64,000 nucleotides of DNA from Bacillus sp. CHD6a (GTDB lineage Bacteria; Bacillota; Bacilli; Bacillales; Bacillaceae_I). Positions 53,000 to 63,328 of the stretch are shown here, one piece after another (within the stretch, counting starts at the first letter, position 1; the number at the start of each line of letters is the position of its first letter). The stretch lies in NCBI RefSeq assembly GCF_001293645.1, contig NZ_LBMD01000017.1, positions 1-64,000 of the forward strand, in the 5' to 3' direction. Both the position numbers and the translations under genes were made by a program. The notes beneath the pieces are model-generated. The model saw only the letters and a list, made by a program, of their open reading frames with translations, made no database searches and was not told where the DNA came from.

Positions 53000-54028
53000 A
53001 TGGTGGGAAGTCAGAATATTAGGTCTCGTAAAGAGAGAATTGAGACACAGAAAAGGATCAATAAAGGGAAAAGAGATAAGAAAATTGTTAGTTATGTCCT
53101 AGCTGGAACGCTTGCGGTTAGTGCGTTTATCACAGTAAATGCTAGAGGGGAAGTGCTGGCGAATGAAGCGGTACACCAAGTGAAATCTGGAGATACGTTA
53201 TTTTCACTAGCTCAAAAGTATGGGATCTCCATTAAGGAATTAAAAGAGTTGAATGGTCTAAAGTCTGACATCATAAAAGTAGGCCAAATATTACAACTGA
53301 GTGAATCTGGTTCTATAGAAGTGGGAGAAAACAAGAAACCAACCCATGTAGTGTCAGCTGGAGATACATTATTTTCAATAGCGAAGAAATATGGTCTTTC
53401 CGTCACGGAACTTAAACATGTAAATAACCTAAAAACGGACCTGATCAAAGTGGGACAGGTGCTGAAGGTTGGAACTAAAGCGACTTATTATGACGTAATG
53501 GCTGGGGATACTCTTTTCTCTATTAGTGAAAAATTCCATGTAACGGTTGGTTCCATCCAAAAGGAGAATAACCTTACAACAGATACCATTCGCATAGGGC
53601 AACAGTTAATCATTCCTCCAACTAATCATGATGTGATGGAAAAGTCTCTGGAAAAAGTCACAAAGGCATTTTACACAGTAGCACCAGGGGAAACATTGTG
53701 GGGCATCGCCAAGAAGTTTAATATGCCCGTACATAAAATGAAGAAAGATAACCACATGGCTTCAGATTATGTCCTGATAGGGCAGGAATTGAAAATTGAA
53801 GCGGACGGCATGTTCAAAGCCAATGCGGTCATAACGGGAGTGGTAGATCGTAATTCAGTGGAATTCCTAATAGAAGGGGAAAAAGAGCCAGTTGTCCTGA
53901 GGGTTGCCTACGGGACGGCTCCAAATTATGACATTATCTCAGGAGCGGAACTGACTATCATTTACAAAAAGGGAATCAGTCCGGTCTTAGTAGATCTTGT
54001 GTTTGCTAATGAGGAGTTTGGTTATTAG
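53000..54028 (+). CDS. exported LysM-repeat protein
   Basis: 342 residues. A basic N terminus and one hydrophobic segment (IVSYVLAGTLAVSAFITVNARGEVLA, about 29-54) act as signal or anchor. Four LysM domains follow at about 57-101, 112-155, 160-202 and 221-264, each with the xVxxGDTLxxIAxKYG pattern. A beta-rich C-terminal domain (about 270-342, ANAVITGVVDRNSVEFLIEG) has no recognised family. It should bind cell-wall glycan; no catalytic hydrolase domain is visible. AGGGGGATT precedes the ATG. Monocistronic. Confidence 0.88.
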   Translation: MVGSQNIRSRKERIETQKRINKGKRDKKIVSYVLAGTLAVSAFITVNARGEVLANEAVHQVKSGDTLFSLAQKYGISIKELKELNGLKSDIIKVGQILQLSESGSIEVGENKKPTHVVSAGDTLFSIAKKYGLSVTELKHVNNLKTDLIKVGQVLKVGTKATYYDVMAGDTLFSISEKFHVTVGSIQKENNLTTDTIRIGQQLIIPPTNHDVMEKSLEKVTKAFYTVAPGETLWGIAKKFNMPVHKMKKDNHMASDYVLIGQELKIEADGMFKANAVITGVVDRNSVEFLIEGEKEPVVLRVAYGTAPNYDIISGAELTIIYKKGISPVLVDLVFANEEFGY

Positions 54029-54040
54029 TAGTTAGGAGGG

Positions 54041-54067
54041 AAGGATCACTTAAGGTGGTCCTTTTCT
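54041..54067 (+). terminator. terminator after the LysM gene
   Basis: AAGGATCAC / GTGGTCCTT stem followed by TT. Confidence 0.75.
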
Positions 54068-54158
54068 TATGGTGCAGAGGAAAATAAAACAAAGGTATTT
54101 AGCTTTTTATATAGAAATATTTACCTAAGAACGCAAAAGAAAGCGGGTAATACCTAAG

Positions 54159-54800
54159 ATGTTAAAGAGTAAGCCAGCCCTATATGTTTCTGTATCAATG
54201 ATTGTCATCGCAATGATCATGTCTTTTCCATTTAAGCTAAATTCCCCTTATGGACCAGAGTGGACTTCTGTCCTATCAATTCCGACGAGAACAGTGGAAG
54301 GAACCGTGTATGTCGGAGTGATAACCGTTTCTATTTTTCTAATGGGATTAGTCTTCTTGGCGATAGCATTGAAAAAATACCGCGCACGCGCCGTCATAAT
54401 GACAGTTCTCCTCTTTATGTTTGGTCCGTTAGTGATTGCAGAAGCATATCAAACCACCTTTGCCACCGGACTAGATGCGATTTCCTATGACAAGGAAAAA
54501 AGTACATGCTCCTATGAAGCCAAAAATGAAACAACCATGACAGTTCAATGTGAATTATATCTTCAAAATCATAGTAATGAGGATGTGTCACTCAAACTCA
54601 CTTTCTATGAAGAAGAGTTTTCAAAAGGGCCTCAGTATATGAACCATGTAGGACCATTTGATGTAACCGTCCCAGATGATAATGAAAATCCAATTATCTT
54701 GAAGCGAGAGCTAAAACTAGAAAAGGAGCAACTTTTTTCAGGGTCTGATAGTCACTTAACCGTCATATTGGAAGCCGCAGGAAAGAAGCGTATTCTTTAG
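54159..54800 (+). CDS. membrane protein of unknown function
   Basis: 213 residues with three hydrophobic segments (ALYVSVSMIVIAMIMSFPF, TVYVGVITVSIFLMGLVFLAIAL and AVIMTVLLFMFGPLVIAEAY). A soluble outer domain (about 108-213) follows with two cysteines (STCSYEAKNETTMTVQCELYLQN) that could form a disulphide in an Ig-like fold. No family recognised. The ribosome binding site before ATG 54159 is weak (GCGGGTAAT). Its TAG stop codon is the first part of the dyad repeat array. Confidence 0.65.
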   Translation: MLKSKPALYVSVSMIVIAMIMSFPFKLNSPYGPEWTSVLSIPTRTVEGTVYVGVITVSIFLMGLVFLAIALKKYRARAVIMTVLLFMFGPLVIAEAYQTTFATGLDAISYDKEKSTCSYEAKNETTMTVQCELYLQNHSNEDVSLKLTFYEEEFSKGPQYMNHVGPFDVTVPDDNENPIILKRELKLEKEQLFSGSDSHLTVILEAAGKKRIL

Positions 54801-54982
54801 TCAAACGTTTGTTTAAAAAAGAATTCTCTAGCTACCAATAGAAACAAAACATCCATCAAACGTTTGTTTAAATTCCCAACCCGTTGGTATGACTGGCCCA
54901 AACGCTTTTAATCAAACCTTTGTTTAACCAGAAAACTACTCGTCATACCAACCCACCCTCCTTTAATCAAACGTTTGTTCAA
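54801..54982 (+). repeat. dyad word array, TCAAACGTTTGTTTAA every 55-56 bp
   Basis: Four copies start at 54801, 54856, 54912 and 54967: TCAAACGTTTGTTTAA twice, TCAAACCTTTGTTTAA and TCAAACGTTTGTTCAA. The word is a dyad TYAAAC-N4-GTTTRA. The spacers also carry a perfect 11-bp inverted repeat, GTTGGTATGAC (54883-54893) and GTCATACCAAC (54942-54952), around the third word. A single relative lies at 41478. Confidence 0.85.
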
Positions 54983-54985
54983 TTC

Positions 54986-55021
54986 AAAAACCCCCGCGAC
55001 CATACCAAACGCGGGGGTTTC
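54986..55021 (-). terminator. terminator after metH
   Basis: On the minus strand ACCCCCGCG / CGCGGGGGT is followed by TTTTTGAA. Confidence 0.9.
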
Positions 55022-55025
55022 TTAC

Positions 55026-58000
55026 TTACATCACATTAAAATACCTAGCCTCAGGATGGGCAAAAACAATTGCCGACACGGAAGCTTCCGGCTCCATCAT
55101 GCAGCCATCCGTCAATTCCACCCCGATATCCTCTGGTTGAATCAGCTTGAACAGCTTCTGCTGGTCCTCTAAGTTCGGACACGCGGGATACCCAAAGGAG
55201 AAGCGCTGGCCTTGATACTTAGCGGCGAAACGTTCCTTCATCGTAAAACCGACAGAATCAGGGAATCCCCAACGGTCGCGCATTTGTTGATGGACCAACT
55301 CAGCCAAACCTTCTGCTGTTTCAAGTGCCAAAGCCTGCAGGGCGTGGCTTTCTAAAAAGCGGCCATCCTTTTTATATGCAGCACCCAGTTCACGAATTCC
55401 TCTGCCGGCAGTTACCGCAAACAATCCTACATAATCCATAACGTCGCTTTCACGGGGCTTCACATAATCGGCCAAGCAAAGATGAGGAGCCTTTGCCTGT
55501 CTTGGAAAATCAAACTGCTCAATCACTTTACTCGTGTCATCACGATCATAAATGAACAAGGTATCCCCCTCAGACTGAGCTGGGAAGTATTGATATACGG
55601 CAGCTGGAGTAATGAGTTTATCTCGCTTAACTTCCGACAGCAGTTGATCTACCACACCCTTCACTTGCATGGTGCGCTCGTCTTTTTCCTCCAACAATCT
55701 CTCAATCTTTCCTTTCACCCCAAGATGGTGGCCAATCAACATTTGCATATTAATATACGGCTCCACATGGGAGACGGAAATGTTCCGCAGCAGGTGACGT
55801 TTTGTATCACTTGGTGTAAACACACGAACATCCCGTGAAACATTGGAACGCACCTTTACGGCTGTCGCTACACCATTGCTGTCCGCAACGTCTTTAGACA
55901 CGCTCTCTACAGCTGCCTCCGCCTCCCGCAACTTCTTCTGTTTCTCCGCCTGCTCATGAACCAATACTTCAAATTCTTCCGGCGAACGCAACTGGTTGGC
56001 AAGAGACAAGCCGTTCATCGCATCCTTCGCGTACAGAACAAGCCCCTCGTATTCTTTGGAAATCTTGTTGTCTGTAAACTTCCGAGACAACGCAGCGCCC
56101 CCTACTAAAATAGGAACCGAGATATCGGACTGTTTCATATCCTGCGCCGTCAACACCATCTGTTGAGCGGACTTCACAAGCAGTCCTGATAAGCCTACGA
56201 TATCGGGCTTTTCTTTTTTAATTGCCTGAATCAAGTCGGTGGAAGTCACTTTTATTCCAAGATCAACCACGTCATATCCGTTATTGCTTAAGATGATGTC
56301 GACCAGATTTTTTCCAATGTCATGTACATCGCCCTTAACGGTCGCAAGCAAGACTTTCCCTTTAGAGGACGAAGTATCGTTTGCTTCCATATGCGGTTCC
56401 AAAAATGCGACGGAGGCTTTCATGACCTCTGCACTTTGCAGCACTTCCGCAACAATCAGCTGATTGTCGTTGAACAAGCGGCCGACTTCCTTCATCCCAT
56501 TCATCAATGGACCGTTGATGATTTCCAACGGAGTAGGGTAAGCGACCATTGCAAGTTCAAGGTCAGGGAGGAGCCCTTCTTTGGTCCCTTCCACTACATA
56601 GTAGGCTAGTCGCTCATCCAGCGGCATGTCGGGAATATGGGACTTCGCTTCTTTCTTTTTGCCACGGTAAAATTCTGTGAACTCCGCCAACGACTTATCG
56701 GTTGTTTCAAACAGCAATTTTTCTGCCATCTCCACCTCTTCGGCTGGGATGGATGCAAAGCGCTCCAACTTTTCCGTGTTCACGATTGCATAATCCAGGC
56801 CTGCTTGTGTGCAATGATAGAGGTACACGGCGTTAAGTATTTCACGCCCTACAGGTGGGAGACCGAAAGAAACATTGCTGACGCCGAGTATCGTCAAACA
56901 GGAAGGGAAATGTTCTTTGATCAAACGAATTCCTTCTACCGTCGCATTGGCAGAACCGATATATTGCTCGTCACCCGTACCGACAGGGAAAACAAGCGGG
57001 TCGAAAATGATGTCAGTAGGGGAGATCTTGTACTTGTTCACCAAAAGATTATAGGACCTCTGCGCAATCTCAAGCTTTCGTTCGGCGCTAACGCCCATTC
57101 CTTCTTCGTCAATGGTACCAACGACAAGCGCGGCCCCATATTTATGAACCAACGGAACAATCGCTTCAAATCGTTCTTCACCGTCTTCAAGGTTGATGGA
57201 GTTGATAATTGCTTTTCCTTGCGAGTATTTCAACGCTGCCTCAATGACCTTTTCGTCGGTGGAGTCGATGACAAGCGGGACCTTCACTTTTTTTACAACT
57301 TCTTGGACGAAGGCTTTCATGTCTTCTAGCTCATCTCTGTCCGGGTCGGCAAGGCAAATGTCAATAACGTGTGCGCCGCCTTTGACCTGGGCACGAGCCA
57401 CTTCTGCCGCTTCTTCAAATTTTTTCTCTGCAATCAGTCTTTTAAATTTACGGGAGCCGATGACGTTGGTGCGTTCCCCGACCATGATGGGGCGAAGGGA
57501 AGGGTCGTCATAAATGAACGATTCTATCCCAGAGACACTATGGTGGTCTGGAACAGTAGCAGCAGCGCGCGGCTTATAATCTTTCATCACATTCGCAATT
57601 GCGCGGATATGGTCTGGCGTCGTCCCGCAACAGCCACCGACGATGTTGAGCCAGCCTTGTTCGGCAAACCCGCCAAGCTTGGTCGCAAGGGACTGTGGGG
57701 TTTCGTGGTAGTGGCCTTCTTCATCCGGCAAGCCGGCATTTGGATAGCAACTCACCGCACTTTTTGACAAGTTGGAAAGTGTTCGAATATGGTCTTGCAT
57801 GAATTCCGGTCCGGTCGCACAGTTCAACCCGACTGCAAGTGGCTTCATATGCTCCACAGAAACGTAAAAGGCATCAATCGCCTGACCTGCAAGGGTGGTT
57901 CCCATCGGCTCAATGGTTCCGGAGATGATGACAGGGACCGTGACACCAGTCTTTTCAAAAGCACGCTGTATCCCTAGGAAGGCGCATTTCACGTTCAATA

Positions 58001-58505
58001 AGTCTTGGCTCGTCTCTACTAAAAGACAGTCGGAACCCCCGTCCAATAACCCCCGGGCCTGCTCCTCGTAGGAATCCGTCAGTGCGTCAAAGGTGGTACC
58101 ACCTGTAACACTCAGTGTTTTCGTAGTCGGTCCGATTGAACCTGCCACAAAGCGCGGCCACTCCGGAGTGGACACCTGATTGGTCGCACGCTTAGCAATT
58201 TCGGCGCCAAGCCTATTAATCTCGTAGGCTTTAAAACCGAGCTCATACTCATCAAGCACAAGATTTGTTCCCCCAAACGTATTCGTCTCCACGATATCGG
58301 CACCCGCGTTCAAATATTCCACGTGGATGCGCTCAATGACATCAGGGGCAGTGATATTCAGGTTCTCGTTACAGCCGTCATACTCTTCGCCGCCAAAATC
58401 GTCTGGGGTGAGATTTGCCTGCTGCAGCATTGTTCCCATGGCGCCGTCCATGATCAGTATTTTATTTTGTAGCTGTTGTTCTAGTAGTGTGATAGGTTTA
58501 GACAT
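55026..58505 (-). CDS. metH: cobalamin-dependent methionine synthase
   Basis: Transfers a methyl group from methyltetrahydrofolate to homocysteine using methylcobalamin. 1159 residues with all four modules: homocysteine-binding ([18 protein letters not shown], zinc site [10 protein letters not shown]), pterin-binding ([29 protein letters not shown]), B12-binding ([10 protein letters not shown] with the cobalt-ligand His, GLSGLLVKS) and reactivation domain ([38 protein letters not shown]). Start is ATG 58505 behind AGGAGGG; it overlaps the end of yitJ by 8 bp. Last gene of the met operon under the SAM-I riboswitch. Confidence 0.96.
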   Translation of the reverse strand: MSKPITLLEQQLQNKILIMDGAMGTMLQQANLTPDDFGGEEYDGCNENLNITAPDVIERIHVEYLNAGADIVETNTFGGTNLVLDEYELGFKAYEINRLGAEIAKRATNQVSTPEWPRFVAGSIGPTTKTLSVTGGTTFDALTDSYEEQARGLLDGGSDCLLVETSQDLLNVKCAFLGIQRAFEKTGVTVPVIISGTIEPMGTTLAGQAIDAFYVSVEHMKPLAVGLNCATGPEFMQDHIRTLSNLSKSAVSCYPNAGLPDEEGHYHETPQSLATKLGGFAEQGWLNIVGGCCGTTPDHIRAIANVMKDYKPRAAATVPDHHSVSGIESFIYDDPSLRPIMVGERTNVIGSRKFKRLIAEKKFEEAAEVARAQVKGGAHVIDICLADPDRDELEDMKAFVQEVVKKVKVPLVIDSTDEKVIEAALKYSQGKAIINSINLEDGEERFEAIVPLVHKYGAALVVGTIDEEGMGVSAERKLEIAQRSYNLLVNKYKISPTDIIFDPLVFPVGTGDEQYIGSANATVEGIRLIKEHFPSCLTILGVSNVSFGLPPVGREILNAVYLYHCTQAGLDYAIVNTEKLERFASIPAEEVEMAEKLLFETTDKSLAEFTEFYRGKKKEAKSHIPDMPLDERLAYYVVEGTKEGLLPDLELAMVAYPTPLEIINGPLMNGMKEVGRLFNDNQLIVAEVLQSAEVMKASVAFLEPHMEANDTSSSKGKVLLATVKGDVHDIGKNLVDIILSNNGYDVVDLGIKVTSTDLIQAIKKEKPDIVGLSGLLVKSAQQMVLTAQDMKQSDISVPILVGGAALSRKFTDNKISKEYEGLVLYAKDAMNGLSLANQLRSPEEFEVLVHEQAEKQKKLREAEAAVESVSKDVADSNGVATAVKVRSNVSRDVRVFTPSDTKRHLLRNISVSHVEPYINMQMLIGHHLGVKGKIERLLEEKDERTMQVKGVVDQLLSEVKRDKLITPAAVYQYFPAQSEGDTLFIYDRDDTSKVIEQFDFPRQAKAPHLCLADYVKPRESDVMDYVGLFAVTAGRGIRELGAAYKKDGRFLESHALQALALETAEGLAELVHQQMRDRWGFPDSVGFTMKERFAAKYQGQRFSFGYPACPNLEDQQKLFKLIQPEDIGVELTDGCMMEPEASVSAIVFAHPEARYFNVM

Positions 58506-60357
58506 TTTGAACCCTCCTGGATGATTGGGACGGACCGTATTTTTTGGCATGATTGGCAAGCTCGACTGTCAGTTCATAGCGCATGAACGGGGTGATCAGG
58601 TAGATTCCATTGAAAAGTTCAAGTGCTGCATCAAGCAGCCCCTTCGCAATGTTCAACCCCTCTACACTTGCCTGGTGAGGATCATTTTGATGACGATTCA
58701 TTGCCTCAAGCACCTGTGGAGTCAGCTTGATCCCCGGCACCTCATGGTGAAGGAAGTTTGCGTTTCTACTGCTTGTGAGCGGCATAATTCCAATATAGAT
58801 AGGAGCATCAATATGTTTCGTAGCTTGATAGACTTCCAGTAATTTTTCTTCTGAAAAGACTGGTTGACTGATGAAATAATCTGCACCAGCGTCTATTTTT
58901 TTCTCCAGTCGTTCAATGGCCTTATCAATAACGCGAACATTCGGATTGAAGGCTGCGCCGACAGAGAAACTGGAGCGCTCGCCAAGTTCTTTTCCGGAAA
59001 GAGAGACACCTTGGTTAAATTGTTTGATCATATTGATAAGACCAAAGGATGTGACATCATAGACAGAAGAGGCACCAGGGAAATCACCGACCTTCGTTGG
59101 ATCGCCAGTGACTGCCAACACATCATGAATACCGAGCTGATGGAGTCCCATCAAGTGTGACTGCAAGCCAATAAGATTGCGGTCGCGGCATGTGATGTGG
59201 ATAAGAGGGCGCAAGCCTATATCTGATTTCACGATGGATCCTAGTGCGGTGTTGCAGATCCGCGGAGAAGCAAGGGAATTGTCTGCCAAGGTCAAGGCAT
59301 CAATGCCTGTATCCTTCAAGGCTTGAGCACCAGCCAGGAATTTATCTGTGTTCAGTTTGCGAGGAGGATCGAGCTCCACGATGATAGACCGTTCTTTTTT
59401 GGCTTTTTCAAAAAGAGGTGTTGGCACTTCCTTCTTTTTTGAAGGAATGATAAGGGTTCTTTCTTTTCGTTTTACCTGTTTTTCTTTAACAGGGGCCACG
59501 TCCTGTAATGCTTGGGAAAAGGCCTGTATATGAGCTGGCGTCGTTCCGCAGCAGCCACCTAATAATCTTACCCCCTGATCTCGAAAAGCTAATGCGGTTT
59601 CTTTAAAATATTCTGCGTCGCTGTCATATTCTAGTTTTCCATCCACATAGGAGGGAAGACTTGCATTGGGGTAAGCAGAAAGATAAGCAGTCTTTGGAAT
59701 CGATACCTCTTCCAGTGTGGAAATCATATGATATGGACCAAGGCGGCAGTTTAACCCTACAATATCTGCACCAAGGGACTCCAAACGGTTCAAAGCATCT
59801 GTGATATGGACGCGGTTTTGCAAATAACCAACTTCTTGCAGGGACACTTGCGCGATTATCGGGAGATTCGTTTCTTTTCTAGCAATCTGCAGGACTGTTT
59901 CTAATTCCTCTAAATCATAGAAGGTTTCTAGTAAAATGCCATCCACCCCTTCAAGCAGCAGGCAGTATAATTGCTCACGGAAGGTGCGTTTGATTTCTTC
60001 AAGTGGAATGGCTTCCGGCTTGATAGCGCGGATCCCGCCAATTGTACCGACCACATGAGCATCAGGATGATTCGCCACGGCCTTTTTCGCTAATCTTACC
60101 GCCGCACTGTTTATTTCCTTTACCTGATCCTGCAAACCATACCGCTCAAGCTTATGGTAGTTCGCGGCATACGTATTGGTCTGGATAAGGTTGGCACCGG
60201 CATTCAAATATGCCTGGTGGATATTATAGATTTGGTTTGGTTGCGACAAGTTCAATTCCTCAAAGCAACAATCAGAGCCGTAGGAATAGAGGAGGGTTCC
60301 CATCGCACCGTCTGCAATTAAAATTTTGTCTTGCGCTAAACTATCTAAGATTCCCAT
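58498..60357 (-). CDS. yitJ: homocysteine S-methyltransferase / methylenetetrahydrofolate reductase fusion
   Basis: Bifunctional 619-residue protein. The N-terminal half (about 1-300) is a homocysteine methyltransferase domain with [20 protein letters not shown] and zinc motif [10 protein letters not shown]. The C-terminal half (about 330-610) is a MetF-like reductase ([56 protein letters not shown]). It thus supplies methyl-THF for the adjacent metH. This fusion corresponds to B. subtilis YitJ. ATG 60357 follows GGAGGGTC and overlaps metC by 17 bp. Confidence 0.94.
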   Translation of the reverse strand: MGILDSLAQDKILIADGAMGTLLYSYGSDCCFEELNLSQPNQIYNIHQAYLNAGANLIQTNTYAANYHKLERYGLQDQVKEINSAAVRLAKKAVANHPDAHVVGTIGGIRAIKPEAIPLEEIKRTFREQLYCLLLEGVDGILLETFYDLEELETVLQIARKETNLPIIAQVSLQEVGYLQNRVHITDALNRLESLGADIVGLNCRLGPYHMISTLEEVSIPKTAYLSAYPNASLPSYVDGKLEYDSDAEYFKETALAFRDQGVRLLGGCCGTTPAHIQAFSQALQDVAPVKEKQVKRKERTLIIPSKKKEVPTPLFEKAKKERSIIVELDPPRKLNTDKFLAGAQALKDTGIDALTLADNSLASPRICNTALGSIVKSDIGLRPLIHITCRDRNLIGLQSHLMGLHQLGIHDVLAVTGDPTKVGDFPGASSVYDVTSFGLINMIKQFNQGVSLSGKELGERSSFSVGAAFNPNVRVIDKAIERLEKKIDAGADYFISQPVFSEEKLLEVYQATKHIDAPIYIGIMPLTSSRNANFLHHEVPGIKLTPQVLEAMNRHQNDPHQASVEGLNIAKGLLDAALELFNGIYLITPFMRYELTVELANHAKKYGPSQSSRRVQNV

Positions 60358-61543
60358 GAATGACCCTCCGTTGCTCTTGGTTTCCACTTGCTGCTGCACT
60401 GGTGTGTTGAAATGCCTGTTCAAAGTCCTCTATTAAATCCTCCGCACTTTCAAGTCCTACAGACAGGCGCAGTAGGGAGTTGGAGATGCCGCGTTTTAAT
60501 CGTTCTGCTTCCGGAATCGCCGCATGGGACATTTTTGCAGGGAAGGAAAGGATGGACTCTACTGCCCCTAAACTTACGGCAAAAACAGGGATCTCAACCT
60601 TTCCGACAAATTTTCGTAGGTCCTCCTCGCTGTGCAGTTCAAAAGAAAGAACAGCTCCAGGCCCCTGCGCCTGTCTGTGTTGAAGGGTGAAGCCTGGGTG
60701 TGTCGTCAATCCTGGAAAATATACCTTTTTAACGGCAGGGTGTTTTTCTAGGGAACTGGCAATCTTGTACGCTGATTTTTGTGACTGTTCGAGCCTTACG
60801 TGTAACGTTTTGAGCCCTCTTAGAACCAGCCAGGCATCTTGAACGCCAAGCACCGCGCCGAAAGAATTTTGCAAAAAAGCTAAATGGTCGGCAAGCACAG
60901 GATCCTTTGCCACCGCAAGACCTGCCACGACATCGCTATGTCCGGACAGAAATTTCGTTGCACTGTGCAGGACAAGGTCTGCGCCTAGCTCCAGCGGCTT
61001 TTGCAAGGCTGGAGTCAAGAATGTGTTGTCGACAAATGTCCAAGCTCCGACTGATTTAGCGAGGGTAGACACAGCCGTGATGTCTGTTACTTTTAACAAC
61101 GGGTTGGATGGTGTTTCTACGTAAAACAGTTTCGTGTTGGCTTGGATGGCTGCTTTCACTTTTTCCACATTGGTCATATCTACAAAAGTGTGCTCCACGC
61201 CGTAGCGGGTAAGAACCTCTGAAACCATTCGGTAGGTTCCGCCGTAAACGTCTTCTGAGATGAGAACATGATCTCCTTGTGAAAGAAGGAGGAAAGCAGT
61301 CGAGATAGCTGCCATACCGGATGAAAAAGCAAAGCCACGCGTTCCGTCTTCTAAATGGGCAATTGTTTCTTCGAGTGCTTCCCGAGTCGGATTGGCGGAG
61401 CGTCCATAATCATATTTACCAAAGGAATCGATATCAGGCTGGTGAAAGGTGGATGCGTGTTGAATAGGCACGCTTACAGCCCCATTGCTTTTGTCAAACT
61501 TGTGACGGTTGTGTAACAGCTTCGTTTGAAAAGAATGACTCAT
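60341..61543 (-). CDS. metC: cystathionine beta-lyase
   Basis: PLP enzyme of the Cys/Met metabolism family, 400 residues, cleaving cystathionine to homocysteine. [22 protein letters not shown] and [11 protein letters not shown] are the substrate and PLP phosphate motifs; [15 protein letters not shown] carries the PLP lysine. The C-terminal [25 protein letters not shown] is typical. Position after metI and before yitJ, as in B. subtilis metI-metC, supports the beta-lyase call over gamma-lyase. Overlaps metI by 4 bp. Confidence 0.9.
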   Translation of the reverse strand: MSHSFQTKLLHNRHKFDKSNGAVSVPIQHASTFHQPDIDSFGKYDYGRSANPTREALEETIAHLEDGTRGFAFSSGMAAISTAFLLLSQGDHVLISEDVYGGTYRMVSEVLTRYGVEHTFVDMTNVEKVKAAIQANTKLFYVETPSNPLLKVTDITAVSTLAKSVGAWTFVDNTFLTPALQKPLELGADLVLHSATKFLSGHSDVVAGLAVAKDPVLADHLAFLQNSFGAVLGVQDAWLVLRGLKTLHVRLEQSQKSAYKIASSLEKHPAVKKVYFPGLTTHPGFTLQHRQAQGPGAVLSFELHSEEDLRKFVGKVEIPVFAVSLGAVESILSFPAKMSHAAIPEAERLKRGISNSLLRLSVGLESAEDLIEDFEQAFQHTSAAASGNQEQRRVIHGNLR

Positions 61544-62658
61544 GATAGGACCTCCTTTTGGATGGAAGCAGCCTTCAGCGCGGCCTCTAAGTCTTGAATC
61601 AAGTCTTCAACGTCTTCAATACCGACTGAAAAGCGTAACAATCTGTTGCATACGCCGGTTTCCATCCGGATCTTTTCTGGAATGTCCGCATGCGTTTGGG
61701 TGGCAGGATAAGTAAGGAAGCTTTCCACGCCGCCAAGGCTTTCGGCAAAAGTGATAAGGTTTAAGTTTTGAAGTAAGGGATTGACCCATGCTTCGTCTTG
61801 GATGCGAAAAGAGAGCATGCCGCCCCTACCTGGATACAGAACGTCCGTGATGGAGTCATGCTGATTCAAGTATTCCGCGATTTGCTTCGCATTCTTTTCA
61901 TGTCGTTCCATGCGAAGGGATAAGGTTTTCATGCCGCGGATCAACAGCCACGAGTCGAACGGACTGAGTACCGCACCTGCTGCGTTATGGTGAAGCGACA
62001 GTGATTCACAAAGCTCCGGGCCTTTTGCGACAATGAGCCCTGCCAGCACATCATTATGGCCGCCAAGATATTTGGTAGCACTATGAATGACGATGTCTGC
62101 TCCTAATTTTATGGGGTTTAATAGAACAGGAGTGTAGAACGTATTGTCACAGATCAAAAGGAGTCCATGTGCTTGCGCAAGCTGGGAAACGGCCTCGAGA
62201 TCTGTTTCTACCATTAGGGGATTAGTGGGAGTCTCCACAAAAATAGCCTTCGTCTGTGAAGTAATGGCTTTTTCTATTTCTGAAAGGTCGGTCGTGTCCA
62301 CATAGCTACAACACAGTCCCCATTTTTTATAGCCTTCTTCAAAAAGACGGTACGTACCGCCGTACAGGTCCTTACAAACGATGAGGTGGTCACCAGATTT
62401 AAAGAGGGATAGGATGGTTAAAATGGCCGCCATTCCTGAACTGCATGCAAACCCTTGGTCGCCGCCCTCTAGATCCGCAATGGCTTTTTCCAACACATGA
62501 CGAGTGGGATTTCCGGTTCTTGTATAGTCATAGCCCGTTGATTGTCCGATGCCCTCATGGCGATAGGCGGTGGAAAAATAAACAGGTGGATTCACGGTTC
62601 CAGTGGCAGTTTCTGAACGATTTCCAATTTGCGCAAGCTTCGTTTCCGTTTTATACAT
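61540..62658 (-). CDS. metI: cystathionine gamma-synthase / O-acetylhomoserine thiolyase
   Basis: PLP enzyme of the same family, 372 residues, joining an acylhomoserine with cysteine (or sulphide). Motifs: YDYTRTGNPTRHVLEKAIADLE, GFACSSGMAAI, YLGGHNDVLAG after SATK with the PLP lysine, and VESFLTYPATQTHADIPEKIR. It is the first gene of metI-metC-yitJ-metH. GGAGGCC lies before ATG 62658. Transcription is controlled by the SAM-I riboswitch upstream: high SAM should terminate it. Confidence 0.92.
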   Translation of the reverse strand: MYKTETKLAQIGNRSETATGTVNPPVYFSTAYRHEGIGQSTGYDYTRTGNPTRHVLEKAIADLEGGDQGFACSSGMAAILTILSLFKSGDHLIVCKDLYGGTYRLFEEGYKKWGLCCSYVDTTDLSEIEKAITSQTKAIFVETPTNPLMVETDLEAVSQLAQAHGLLLICDNTFYTPVLLNPIKLGADIVIHSATKYLGGHNDVLAGLIVAKGPELCESLSLHHNAAGAVLSPFDSWLLIRGMKTLSLRMERHEKNAKQIAEYLNQHDSITDVLYPGRGGMLSFRIQDEAWVNPLLQNLNLITFAESLGGVESFLTYPATQTHADIPEKIRMETGVCNRLLRFSVGIEDVEDLIQDLEAALKAASIQKEVLS

Positions 62659-62730
62659 GAAAAGGCCTCCTATATGGTAAGTGACAATCGTTTCTTCCAG
62701 AGGGATGAGGCTTTAATGCTTTATTGAATA

Positions 62731-62762
62731 AAAAGAAAAAGCCTTCTATAAGAAGAAGACTT
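62731..62762 (-). terminator. SAM riboswitch terminator
   Basis: On the minus strand AAGTCTTCT / AGAAGGCTT followed by a T-rich run, between the aptamer and metI. Confidence 0.85.
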
Positions 62763-62780
62763 TTCTATTGAAAGTTCATT

Positions 62781-62905
62781 CTTCTCATCTCTGCAAGCAT
62801 CAATAGCTTGCTGGAATTAGCACCTTTTCAACGTCCTTTTGATCGGGCGTTGCTGGTTGCTGAGGTGTCTTCGGGCCATTCCCTCAACCTCTCTGGATAA
62901 GAAAG
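62781..62905 (-). ncRNA. SAM-I (S-box) riboswitch
   Basis: On the minus strand: CTTATCCAGAGAGGTTGAGG, GGAATGGCCCGAAGACACC, CAGCAACC, GGTGCTAATTCCAGCAAG and a closing GATGAGAAG that pairs with the 5' CTTATC. This is the S-box consensus. It precedes a terminator and the metI-metC-yitJ-metH genes. Confidence 0.97.
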
Positions 62906-62929
62906 TTCACTATTTAATTATCAGAACAA

Positions 62930-63255
62930 TTTAATTATTTTACTAATTTACAACAGGTCTGGGTGAAATGCAATGTTTTTTTCTGGATGAATTATTTTAT
63001 GCGGTGAAGGGGTGGGGTAGAAGTAGGGAATTAAATTTACTTTTAGAGATTAATTTGAATGAATGTCAGGTGAAGGAAACTGCATTTGAACGAATAGTTT
63101 ACTAAAATTAAACTACAACTTATTTTCTATCATTATTCCATAACTTCTTATACTTTAAATCAAATGATTAAGGGTAAAGTTCCATAGGATATGTCATAAA
63201 ATGGTCAATCCCAAAAGAAGAAATTTCACCAAGCATGTTATATAATGTTAACTAT
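62930..63255. other. gene-free gap between met operon and cydD
   Basis: AT-rich stretch carrying the divergent promoter regions. Besides TATAAT at 63241-63246 I recognise no RNA motif and no coding frame. Confidence 0.5.
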
Positions 63256-63260
63256 AAAGT

Positions 63261-63278
63261 ATGTGAAACTTTTCACTA
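63261..63278 (+). promoter_or_regulatory. Rex operator
   Basis: ATGTGAAACTTTTCACTA matches the Rex consensus TTGTGAA-N4-TTCACAA at 12 of 14 fixed positions. It lies 51 bp before cydD and just downstream of a TATAAT box. Rex represses respiratory genes when NADH is low. Confidence 0.75.
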
Positions 63279-63328
63279 ACTAATTTTTCTAATCCGATTT
63301 TCACTAACAGAAAAGAGGGATTTAATTT

